From: JBOGVZ01 sp050692985
GTDB taxonomy: Bacteria > Actinomycetota > UBA4738 > CALAEC01
Direction: 5' to 3'
NCBI GenBank assembly: GCA_050692985.1
Contig: JBOGVZ010000055.1
Span: forward strand, 1-5,479
DNA: 5,479 bases
Part shown: positions 1 through 5,479 of the stretch, piece after piece
Numbering within the stretch: position 1 is the first letter of the stretch
Layout of the letters: each line of letters begins with the position of its first letter
The notes under the pieces: generated by a model
Told to the model about the DNA's origin: nothing
The model's database searches: none
The model's input: the letters and a program-made list of their open reading frames with translations, nothing else
Position numbers and translations under genes: made by a program

Positions 1-192
1 GCTTACCGGCTGCAGGTCGGCGGGGTCATCGTCAACTGGTCCTCGGCGGTTCGAGTGGAGAACCTCCCGTTCGGGGGCGTCAAGCTGACCGGCCACGGCC
101 GTGAGGGGCTCCACGACACCCTGGAGCTCATGACCCGGCAGAAGTCGATCCTGGTGCACGACGCGCTGTCCGGCGCCTTCGAAGCACGGTGA
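1..192 (+). CDS. Aldehyde dehydrogenase, C-terminal end only (gene starts before the window)
   Basis: Reading frame 1 is open from the first base to the TGA at 190-192 and gives 63 residues. The fragment matches the extreme C-terminus of NAD(P)-dependent aldehyde dehydrogenases: GGVIVNWSS, then an arginine, then NLPFGGVKLTGHGREG, then a final MTRQKSILVHD strand. This corresponds to the family pattern VNdsS-x-yR-x(3)-PFGGvKxSGxGREG-x-MTexK, which contributes to the substrate channel and the oligomerisation strand. The spacing and the R after VN-x-SS resemble the lactaldehyde / succinate-semialdehyde / archaeal-type GAPN branch more than betaine-aldehyde enzymes, but this is a weak argument from 63 residues. 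The catalytic Cys and the Rossmann fold lie upstream and cannot be checked. Its stop overlaps the start of the ABC ATPase gene, so it belongs to the same operon. Its likely role is oxidation of an aldehyde intermediate of the imported carbon source. The exact substrate is unknown. Confidence 0.9.
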   Translation, partial: AYRLQVGGVIVNWSSAVRVENLPFGGVKLTGHGREGLHDTLELMTRQKSILVHDALSGAFEAR

Positions 193-1697
193 GCGGCGGC
201 CCTGCTCCCGCCGTCGAGATGCGGGGGATCAGCAAGCGCTACGGGGTAACGATCGCCCTTCGGGGCGTGGGCCTGACCGGCCTGCCGGGGGAGGTCCACG
301 CCCTGGTCGGAGAGAACGGGGCCGGAAAGTCGACGCTCATGAAGGTTCTCTCGGGCGCCGTGCAGCCCGAGGAAGGAGACATCCGGTTGGACGGGACCCC
401 CGTCCGCATCAGGGAGCCCGCGGAGGCCCGCCGGCTGGGGGTGCACGCCGTCTACCAGGAGTTCAGCCTGGTCCCCAATCTCTCGGTCGCCGAGAACATC
501 TGGCTCAGCCGAGGGTCCCTCCGCAGGAACCGCTGGTGGGTGGACCGGTCGAAGGTGAACCGCTCGGCCGAGGATCTCCTGGATGAGATCGGCTTCACCG
601 GTCTGGACGTCCGACGACCGATCTCCCGGCTGCGGGTGTCGGGCCGGCAGTTGGTCGAGATCGCCAAGGCCGTTATCGAGCGGCCTCAGGTCCTGATCCT
701 CGACGAGCCGTCGGCGGTTCTGTCGCGGGAGGAGCTCAGCCGCCTCTTCGACCTGGTCCGGCGACTCACCCGAGAGGGGACGCTGGTGTTCTACGTCTCA
801 CATCGCCTGGAGGAAGTCTTCGAGATCGCCGACCGCATCACCGTTCTCAAGGACGGCGAGGTCGTGGGAACGGTGAGGCCCCGGGAGACCGACGAACGAG
901 AGCTGATCCGGATGATGGTCGGTCGGACCCTGGAGGAGATCTATCCGAGGCGTGGTGGAGGTCGGGGCGAAGAGGTGCTCGGCATCCACGGGCTGGGCCG
1001 CGACGCAGCCTTCGCCGACGTGTCGTTCTCGCTTGCCCGGGGCGAGATCGTGGGGCTCTTCGGGTTGGTGGGAAGCGGCCGCACGGAGATGGCCCGATGC
1101 ATCTTCGGCGCGGAGCCCGCCACCTCGGGCCACATGCGCCTCGAGGGGCGGCCCTTCCAGCCGCGCTCCCCCGCCGAAGCCGTCGCTGCGGGCGTGGCCT
1201 ACCTCACCGAGGACCGGGCCCGAGACGGCCTGGTGATCACGGACACCGTCCGCGACAACGTCAGCCTGGCCTCGTTGCGGCGTCTGGGGCGGTGGGGGCT
1301 GCTGGATCGCCGGATGCAGGAGCGGGTCGTGGAGGCCAAGGTTCGGGAGCTCGACATCCGCCCGCCCCAGCCGTGGCGCGTCGTCGGCCGTCTGAGCGGG
1401 GGGAACCAGCAGAAGGTCATGCTCGCCAAATGGCTGCTGACCGCGGCGAAGGTCCTCATCCTCGACGAGCCCACCCGGGGGGTCGACGTGGCCACGAAGG
1501 TCGACATGTACCAGATGACCTCCGCCCTGGCCCAGCGGGGCGTGGGCATCCTGCTCATCTCCTCGGAGCTGCCGGAGATCCTGGGGATGAGCGACCGCGT
1601 CCTGGTGATGCGGAAGGGACGCACGGTCGGCGAGTTCGATCGAGCCCGGGCCACGGAGGAGGCCCTGCTGGCGCCGGCGGCGGGGGTTCGATCGTGA
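189..1697 (+). CDS. Sugar ABC transporter ATP-binding protein, two fused ATPase domains (RbsA/MglA/XylG type)
   Basis: This 502-residue protein has the usual length for the energising subunit of CUT2 sugar importers, which work at the inner face of the membrane with an RbsC-type permease. Domain 1 (about 8-250) has Walker A GENGAGKST at 41-49, Q-loop Q90 in VYQEF, a degenerate signature LRVSGRQ at 148-154, Walker B LILDEP at 169-174 with glutamate 173, and switch histidine H205. Domain 2 (about 260-495) has a Walker A with arginine in place of lysine (GLVGSGRT, 292-299), a full LSGGNQQK signature at 402-409, Walker B LILDEPTRGVD at 423-433, and SSE where the switch histidine normally sits. 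A lysine-less second domain is typical of this family. The GTG start at 189 overlaps the upstream stop as GTGA; no strong Shine-Dalgarno precedes it, so coupling to the dehydrogenase is likely. The sugar cannot be read from this subunit. Family assignment is firm. Confidence 0.96.
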   Translation: MSGGPAPAVEMRGISKRYGVTIALRGVGLTGLPGEVHALVGENGAGKSTLMKVLSGAVQPEEGDIRLDGTPVRIREPAEARRLGVHAVYQEFSLVPNLSVAENIWLSRGSLRRNRWWVDRSKVNRSAEDLLDEIGFTGLDVRRPISRLRVSGRQLVEIAKAVIERPQVLILDEPSAVLSREELSRLFDLVRRLTREGTLVFYVSHRLEEVFEIADRITVLKDGEVVGTVRPRETDERELIRMMVGRTLEEIYPRRGGGRGEEVLGIHGLGRDAAFADVSFSLARGEIVGLFGLVGSGRTEMARCIFGAEPATSGHMRLEGRPFQPRSPAEAVAAGVAYLTEDRARDGLVITDTVRDNVSLASLRRLGRWGLLDRRMQERVVEAKVRELDIRPPQPWRVVGRLSGGNQQKVMLAKWLLTAAKVLILDEPTRGVDVATKVDMYQMTSALAQRGVGILLISSELPEILGMSDRVLVMRKGRTVGEFDRARATEEALLAPAAGVRS

Positions 1698-2689
1698 AGG
1701 ATGGCGCGGCCACGGGGCTGGGGGGACGAGGGTTGCCTTGGAAGCGCCTGGGGAGCGGCACCCGGGGCCGGCTGGTCGACTACGCGTTCATGGCGGTGTT
1801 CGTGCTCCTGGTGGTGGTCGCGGCCTTCTCGTCAGAGTTCTTCTTCAGCCAGACCAACCTGACCAACATCGCCCGCCAGATCGTCACCAACGGGCTGATC
1901 AGCCTGGGCATGCTGGTGGTCATCCTTACAGGGGGGATCGACCTTTCGGTTGGCGCGGTCGTGGCGCTTGCGGGGATCATGGCCTCCGGGGTCCAGGCCG
2001 ACCTGCCGGTAGCGCTGGCCGTGGTCATCGCGCTGGCGGTGGGCAGCACGGCGGGAGCGGTCAACGGGTTCCTGGTGGCCCGGTTCAGACTGGCTCCGTT
2101 CATCGTCACCCTGGCCACGCTGAGCGCGTTCCGGGGCCTGGTGTTCGTGTACTCGGATACCCCGATCACCCCGGCCGATCCCTCGTTCCGATCGCTCCTT
2201 GGAGGAGGCTTCATCGGACCCATCCCGGTCCCCGTCGTCTTCATGGTCGTCTGCTACGTCCTCGTGTGGCTATTCGTCGGCCGCACCACGCCAGGCCGAG
2301 CCATCGTAGCCATCGGTGGCAACGCGGAAGCCGTCAGGCTCGCCGGCGTCCCCGTCCGGCCCCACATGGTCCTTGCCTACATGCTGTCGGGATTCCTCTC
2401 CGCGTTGGCCGGTGTTCTCTTGGTTTCCCGCCTGGGAATCGCCCAGCCGAACGTGGGGGTCGGGTACGAGCTGGACGCCATCGCCGCGTGCGTGATCGGT
2501 GGGGCGATCCTCGGAGGAGGGGGTGGGAGCGTCATCGGGACCCTCGGCGGCGTGCTCACGCTTGGACTGATCGACAACCTGCTCAACCTCTTCAACGTCC
2601 AGTCGTACTACCAGCAGATCCTTAAAGGTCTGATCATCGTCGTGGCCGTCCTGGCCCGCCGTATCACCACGGCCGACGAGTTGTCCTGA
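1694..2689 (+). CDS. Sugar ABC transporter permease (RbsC type, BPD_transp_2 family)
   Basis: The product has 331 residues, normal for RbsC/XylH/AraH-type permeases, which form the membrane channel as a homodimer or with a sister permease. A basic N-terminal stretch (about 1-28) is followed by a first membrane helix at about 30-46. Next come a hydrophobic region at 63-100 carrying the conserved LTGGIDLSVGAV (78-89), helices at about 104-128, the family motif NGFLVARFRLAPFIVTLATL (124-143) with RG at 147-148, a helix at 178-195, the cytoplasmic coupling loop GRAIVAIGGNAEAVRLAGV (201-219) that docks on the ATPase, and further helices to about 322. The frame is open far upstream, but the start is GTG at 1694, which overlaps the ATPase stop as GTGA. 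A GGGGG run at 1682-1686 is a possible ribosome binding site 7 bases before it. Upstream residues in this frame are Gly/Pro/Arg-rich out-of-frame ATPase sequence. The transported sugar is not determinable. Confidence 0.95.
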   Translation: MKDGAATGLGGRGLPWKRLGSGTRGRLVDYAFMAVFVLLVVVAAFSSEFFFSQTNLTNIARQIVTNGLISLGMLVVILTGGIDLSVGAVVALAGIMASGVQADLPVALAVVIALAVGSTAGAVNGFLVARFRLAPFIVTLATLSAFRGLVFVYSDTPITPADPSFRSLLGGGFIGPIPVPVVFMVVCYVLVWLFVGRTTPGRAIVAIGGNAEAVRLAGVPVRPHMVLAYMLSGFLSALAGVLLVSRLGIAQPNVGVGYELDAIAACVIGGAILGGGGGSVIGTLGGVLTLGLIDNLLNLFNVQSYYQQILKGLIIVVAVLARRITTADELS

Positions 2690-2692
2690 GCC

Positions 2693-3712
2693 ATGGACAG
2701 GGGACGCAAACCAGAGAGCGGCGCACGTCCTTCTTCCCCGGACATCGTCGCCCTCGGGGAGCCCCTCGTGGAGTTCACCGCAGAGGAACGGGGCTCGTTA
2801 GGAACCATGCGCACGTTCCGCCGAGGCTGGGGCGGCGACACCTCGAACGCCGCAGTCGCTGCGGCGAGGCTCGGCTCCTCGGTCGGATACGTCACACGGC
2901 TGGGATCCGACGAGTTCGGCCGCTCGTTCCTGGCGCTGTGGCAGGGGGAAGGCATAGACACGTCGCGGGTGGTGATCGATTCAGAGGCCTTCACCGGCGT
3001 GTACTTCGTGGCGTTCGAGGATGATGGCGTCCACGACTTCACGTACTATCGTCAGGGTTCGGCGGCAAGCCGGCTCCGGCCCGCTGATCTCGACCCCGAC
3101 TATCTCGGGGGGGCGCGCGTCCTTCACGTCAGCGGGATCACGCAGGCGATCTCCGAATCCTGCCGCCAGGCCACGCAGGCGGCTATCGCCACCGCCAAGG
3201 AGAGGAACGTCTCTGTCAGCTACGACGCCAACGTTCGCCCCAAGCTCGCTCCTCTTCCCGAACTCAGAGAGACGTTCGAGTCGACCGTGGAACTCGCCGA
3301 CATCGTGTTCGTGAGCGACGAGGATCTCCGTTACCTGTATGGCGACGCACCGGTCGATCGTTCCGTGGAGGAGATGCTTACACATGGCCCGCGGCTGGTC
3401 GTCGTCAAGACGGGTGACCGAGGCTGCCGGGTGATGGAGTCCGACGGGGGACGAGAGTCCGTGCCGGCGTTTCCGGTTCGGCCGGTGGACACCACCGGGG
3501 CGGGCGACTCGTTCGACGCTGGGTTCCTGGTGCGGTGGCTGGACGGGAGTCGGCCCCGGCAGGCCGCCGAGTTCGCCAACGCGGTGGCGGCCTTGACCTC
3601 GTCGGGTCTTGGCGCGGTGGAGCCGATCCCCACGCGGGCGCAAGTCGACCGGTTCCTCGCTGCCGAGGGCCTCGAGGTCAGCCGGATCAGTACGATCTCC
3701 GAGGAGGGCTGA
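2693..3712 (+). CDS. kdgK: PfkB-family carbohydrate kinase, probable 2-keto-3-deoxygluconate kinase
   Basis: The predicted reaction is 2-keto-3-deoxy-D-gluconate + ATP to KDPG + ADP (EC 2.7.1.45) in the cytoplasm. The 339-residue product is slightly longer than typical KDG kinases (about 310), because of a 16-residue polar N-terminal lead before DIVALGE. Visible PfkB features are GE at 22-23, the substrate-binding glycine motif GGDTSN (47-52), LGSDEFG (70-76), and the C-terminal signature DTTGAGDSF (266-274), in which D272 is the expected catalytic base and GAG forms the anion hole. Features favouring KDG kinase over ribokinase or fructokinase are YYRQGSAAS (118-126) and DANVR (178-182), both characteristic of this subfamily. 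The start lies 3 bases after the permease stop, and the next gene is a KDPG aldolase, which supports the substrate call. No good Shine-Dalgarno is visible, so translation probably depends on the gene upstream. Alternatives are 2-dehydro-3-deoxygalactonokinase-like activity or another sugar-acid kinase of the same fold. Confidence 0.85.
   Translation: MDRGRKPESGARPSSPDIVALGEPLVEFTAEERGSLGTMRTFRRGWGGDTSNAAVAAARLGSSVGYVTRLGSDEFGRSFLALWQGEGIDTSRVVIDSEAFTGVYFVAFEDDGVHDFTYYRQGSAASRLRPADLDPDYLGGARVLHVSGITQAISESCRQATQAAIATAKERNVSVSYDANVRPKLAPLPELRETFESTVELADIVFVSDEDLRYLYGDAPVDRSVEEMLTHGPRLVVVKTGDRGCRVMESDGGRESVPAFPVRPVDTTGAGDSFDAGFLVRWLDGSRPRQAAEFANAVAALTSSGLGAVEPIPTRAQVDRFLAAEGLEVSRISTISEEG
3701..3708 (+). 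promoter_or_regulatory. Ribosome binding site for the KDPG aldolase gene
   Basis: GAGGAGGG lies within the last codons of the kinase gene, 7 bases before the GTG at 3716. It is the clearest Shine-Dalgarno sequence in the operon and fixes this GTG as the aldolase start. The other junctions have weak or no such sequence, so the aldolase may be initiated more independently than its neighbours. Confidence 0.75.
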
Positions 3713-3715
3713 CCG

Positions 3716-4351
3716 GTGGCGGTCGACAGCGTGCCCCTGGAGTCCCTTCGGGAGGACCGGGTGATCGCGGTGGTTCGGGGATCCCGGGTCGCGGACCCTG
3801 CGGGCCTGGCCCGGACGTTCGTGGCGAACGGCATCCGGTGCGTGGAGTACACGTTCACCATTCCCGACATCCTCTCCGCGATCCGGGCCTCGACCGACGG
3901 CGGGGCGCTGGTGGGGGCCGGCACGGTGCTGGTGCCGGAGCAGGCCCGTCAGGCGATCGACGCCGGAGCTCGCTTCGTGGTGACGCCCACCGTTCGGGCG
4001 GATGTCGTCGACACCTGCCTCGACCTCGACGTGCCGGTGATCCTCGGCGCGTTCAGCCCCACCGAGGTCCGGACCGCGGTGGAGGTGGGCGCCGCGGCCG
4101 TCAAGCTCTTTCCCGCCCGGGTTGGGGGTCCCGAGTACATCCGAGACCTCCTGGCTCCGTTCCCCGACCTGTCTCTGATCCCGTCGGGCGGGGTGGGGCC
4201 CGAGAACCTTCGTTCGTACCTCGATGCCGGTGCGCTCGCCGTGTACATCGGAACGTCGCTGGCCCCCCCCGATGCCGTCGAGTCCGGGAACCTGAGAGAG
4301 ATCGCCCGGCGCGCCGCCCTGATCAGAACCGCCCTCCAGACCCCCGCCTAG
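3716..4351 (+). CDS. eda: KDPG/KHG aldolase (2-dehydro-3-deoxyphosphogluconate aldolase)
   Basis: The 211-residue product has the length of Eda-type class I aldolases, single (beta/alpha)8 barrels that cleave KDPG to pyruvate and glyceraldehyde 3-phosphate (EC 4.1.2.14). The hallmarks appear in order: IAVVR (17-21), the catalytic glutamate E44 in VEYTFTIPD, VGAGTVL (66-72), VVTP (88-91), the Schiff-base lysine K130 in VKLFPA, and the phosphate-binding loop IPSGGVGPEN (155-164) followed by YIGTSL. The position of E. coli Arg49 is threonine here, within TFT-(I/V)-PD, a pattern also found in the Thermotoga-type aldolase, so it does not imply loss of function. The gene is 3 bases downstream of the kinase that would make its substrate and is the last gene of the operon. 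Related enzymes act on KDP-galactonate or 4-hydroxy-2-oxoglutarate, and sequence alone does not exclude these. A run of eight C at 4263-4270 sits inside codons for APP without breaking the frame. Confidence 0.93.
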   Translation: MAVDSVPLESLREDRVIAVVRGSRVADPAGLARTFVANGIRCVEYTFTIPDILSAIRASTDGGALVGAGTVLVPEQARQAIDAGARFVVTPTVRADVVDTCLDLDVPVILGAFSPTEVRTAVEVGAAAVKLFPARVGGPEYIRDLLAPFPDLSLIPSGGVGPENLRSYLDAGALAVYIGTSLAPPDAVESGNLREIARRAALIRTALQTPA

Positions 4352-4363
4352 GGGAAAGCCGGC
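4352..4363. other. 12-base gap between convergent stop codons
   Basis: Only 12 bases separate the aldolase TAG (4349-4351) from the complement of the synthetase TGA (4364-4366). A small hairpin, CCCC at 4342-4345 with GGGG at 4351-4354 around a 5-base loop, spans the aldolase stop, and CGGC/GCCG at 4360-4370 spans the synthetase stop. Neither is followed by a T run on either strand, so I do not call a terminator. Transcripts from the two sides are likely to run into each other. Confidence 0.6.
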
Positions 4364-5479
4364 TCAGCCGATGCGCTCGGACAGGTGCGTCGCGAGACCG
4401 TCTATGGGAAGACGATCCTGGGACATCGAGTCACGGTCGCGGATCGTGACCGCGTTGTCGTCCAGCGACTCGAAGTCGACAGTGACGCAGAACGGCGTGC
4501 CAACCTCGTCCTGGCGCCGGTATCGCCGGCCGATCGAGCCAGCGTCGTCGTAATCGCACATCCGGTCGCCCTTCAGCAGGTCGAACACCTCCCGGGCCTT
4601 GGGGACCAGCCGCTCATTCCTCGACAGTGGCAGCACGGCGACCTTGATGGGGGCCAGGTCCTTGTGCAGCTTCAGCACCGTGCGCTTCTCCATCTCCCCC
4701 TTGGCGTTGGGGGCCTCCTCCACCGTGTACGCGTCGCACAGGAACGCCAGCGCGGCCCGGTCCACCCCGGCCGCCGGCTCGATCACGTACGGGTGGAACT
4801 TCTTCTCCTGCTCCTGGTCGAAGTACTTCAGGTCCTCCCCCGAGTGCTTCTCGTGTGCCTTCAGGTCGAAGTCCGTCCGGTTGGCGATCCCTTCGAGCTC
4901 GCCCCAGTCCGTGAACGGAAACGCGTACTCGACGTCCACCGTCCGCTTCGAGTAATGGCTCAGCTCGTCCTGCTCGTGCTCCCGGATCCGGATGTTCTCC
5001 TCCTTGATCCCCAGCCGCCGGTACCATTCCATGCGCTCCCCGATCCAGTACTCGTGCCACTCCTCGTCGGTCCCGGGCTCGCAGAAGAACTCCATCTCCA
5101 TCTGCTCGAACTCGCGGGTCCGGTAGATGAAGTTGCCCGGGGTGATCTCGTTGCGGAACGACTTCCCGATCTGGGCGATGCCGAACGGAAGCTTCTTCCT
5201 GCTGGCGGCCTGGACCGTGCCGAAGTCGACGAACATCCCCTGGGCGGTCTCGGGACGGAGGAACACCTCGTGAGCCTCGTCCTCCACCGGCCCCATGTGG
5301 GTCTTGAACATCAGGTTGAAGTTCCGGGGATCGGTGAACCTGTCGTGGCCGCAGTTCGGGCACCTCGGGTGGTCCATCTCCACGGTCCCCTCGCTCCCGG
5401 CCTCCGCCCCGGACTGCGGCTCGTGGAAGCCGGGGAGGTGGTCGGCCCGGAACCGCTGGTGACAGTTGAGGCACTCGAC
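4364..5479 (-). CDS. glyS: Glycyl-tRNA synthetase, C-terminal 371 residues (start lies beyond the window)
   Basis: This is the class II enzyme that charges tRNA-Gly, of the homodimeric (alpha2) type. The frame is open to the window edge at 5479 and extends past the GTG at 5383, which is an internal valine; the 32 residues before it are clearly part of the protein. A zinc-ribbon-like pair, CLNC (visible residues 3-6) and CPNC (40-43), brackets an acidic Gly/Glu-rich insert. Then come NLMFKT, FLRPETAQG (73-81), motif 2 with FRNE (108-111) and RTREFEQMEMEFF, the glycine-pocket region, motif 3 in VIEPAAGVDRAALAF (about 4740-4785), and the anticodon-binding domain ending with GSIGRRYRRQDEVGTPFCVT. 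Full-length relatives are about 460 residues, so roughly 90 N-terminal residues including motif 1 are missing only because the window ends. It is a housekeeping gene, unrelated to the catabolic operon it faces. No frameshift or lost motif is seen. Confidence 0.97.
   Translation of the reverse strand, partial: VECLNCHQRFRADHLPGFHEPQSGAEAGSEGTVEMDHPRCPNCGHDRFTDPRNFNLMFKTHMGPVEDEAHEVFLRPETAQGMFVDFGTVQAASRKKLPFGIAQIGKSFRNEITPGNFIYRTREFEQMEMEFFCEPGTDEEWHEYWIGERMEWYRRLGIKEENIRIREHEQDELSHYSKRTVDVEYAFPFTDWGELEGIANRTDFDLKAHEKHSGEDLKYFDQEQEKKFHPYVIEPAAGVDRAALAFLCDAYTVEEAPNAKGEMEKRTVLKLHKDLAPIKVAVLPLSRNERLVPKAREVFDLLKGDRMCDYDDAGSIGRRYRRQDEVGTPFCVTVDFESLDDNAVTIRDRDSMSQDRLPIDGLATHLSERIG

Noticed and set aside
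1097..1693. The permease reading frame stays open for about 600 bases upstream, suggesting a 530-residue protein.
   Set aside because: That stretch lies inside the ATPase gene, and its product is a low-complexity Gly/Arg/Pro-rich sequence typical of a shifted frame in GC-rich DNA. The permease homology and the GTGA overlap place the start at 1694.
3857..3862. Replacement of the E. coli Eda Arg49 position by threonine, as a possible sign of changed or lost activity.
   Set aside because: The TFT-x-PD form is familiar from Thermotoga-type KDPG aldolases, and the glutamate, GAGT and Schiff-base lysine are all present.
4263..4270. Run of eight C in the aldolase gene, as a possible frameshift or slippage site.
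   Set aside because: The protein matches the family on both sides (IGTSLAPPDA, like GGSWLVPADA in E. coli), so the frame is intact and the run is just proline codons.
4342..4370. Small inverted repeats around the two convergent stops, as a bidirectional terminator.
   Set aside because: Stems are only 4-5 bases and no T run follows on either strand, so the support is too weak to call a terminator.
3535..4449. A 304-codon plus-strand frame overlapping the kinase end, the aldolase and the end of glyS.
   Set aside because: Its composition is Arg/Gly/Pro-rich with no recognisable domain, and it overlaps three well-supported genes. It is a shadow frame of high-GC coding DNA.
5381..5383. GTG at 5383 as the start of glyS.
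   Set aside because: The frame continues upstream to the window edge, and the extra 32 residues include the first CxxC of the zinc ribbon and the RFRADH segment, so this GTG is an internal valine codon.
4614..5474. A 286-codon minus-strand frame within glyS.
   Set aside because: It is out of frame with the clear glycyl-tRNA synthetase motifs and has the same Arg/Gly/Pro-rich shadow composition.

Overview
The window is a compact, GC-rich piece of a bacterial chromosome. Codon third positions are mostly G or C, and three of the four gene starts visible are GTG or overlap the preceding gene. This, together with the bacterial-type homodimeric glycyl-tRNA synthetase, suggests a high-GC bacterium, perhaps an actinobacterium or a relative known mainly from environmental genomes. 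No lineage marker settles this.

Positions 1-4351 on the plus strand hold one tightly packed operon that begins before the window. In order it contains the last 63 codons of an aldehyde dehydrogenase, a two-domain sugar ABC transporter ATPase of the RbsA/MglA/XylG type, an RbsC-type permease, a PfkB-family kinase that best fits 2-keto-3-deoxygluconate (KDG) kinase, and a KDPG/KHG aldolase of the Eda type. The first two junctions are 4-base GTGA stop/start overlaps and the next two have 3-base gaps, so the five genes are almost certainly transcribed together and partly coupled in translation.

The inferred pathway is uptake of a sugar, sugar acid or uronate, conversion to KDG by enzymes not in the window, phosphorylation to KDPG by the kinase, and cleavage to pyruvate and glyceraldehyde 3-phosphate by the aldolase. 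This is the lower (semi-phosphorylative) Entner-Doudoroff route. The aldehyde dehydrogenase could act on an aldehyde made from the imported substrate or on the aldolase product. The substrate-binding protein, any dehydratase or sugar dehydrogenase, the regulator and the promoter would lie upstream of position 1.

Positions 4364-5479 on the minus strand hold the C-terminal 371 codons of glycyl-tRNA synthetase, a housekeeping gene that converges on the operon. The two stop codons are separated by only 12 bases, with no clear terminator between them. No stretch longer than 12 bases lacks a gene. I found no RNA gene, repeat array, CRISPR, insertion sequence or phage element. The content is ordinary catabolic and housekeeping genes, and I see no evidence of a new kind of system. 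The open questions are the transported substrate and the role of the aldehyde dehydrogenase.
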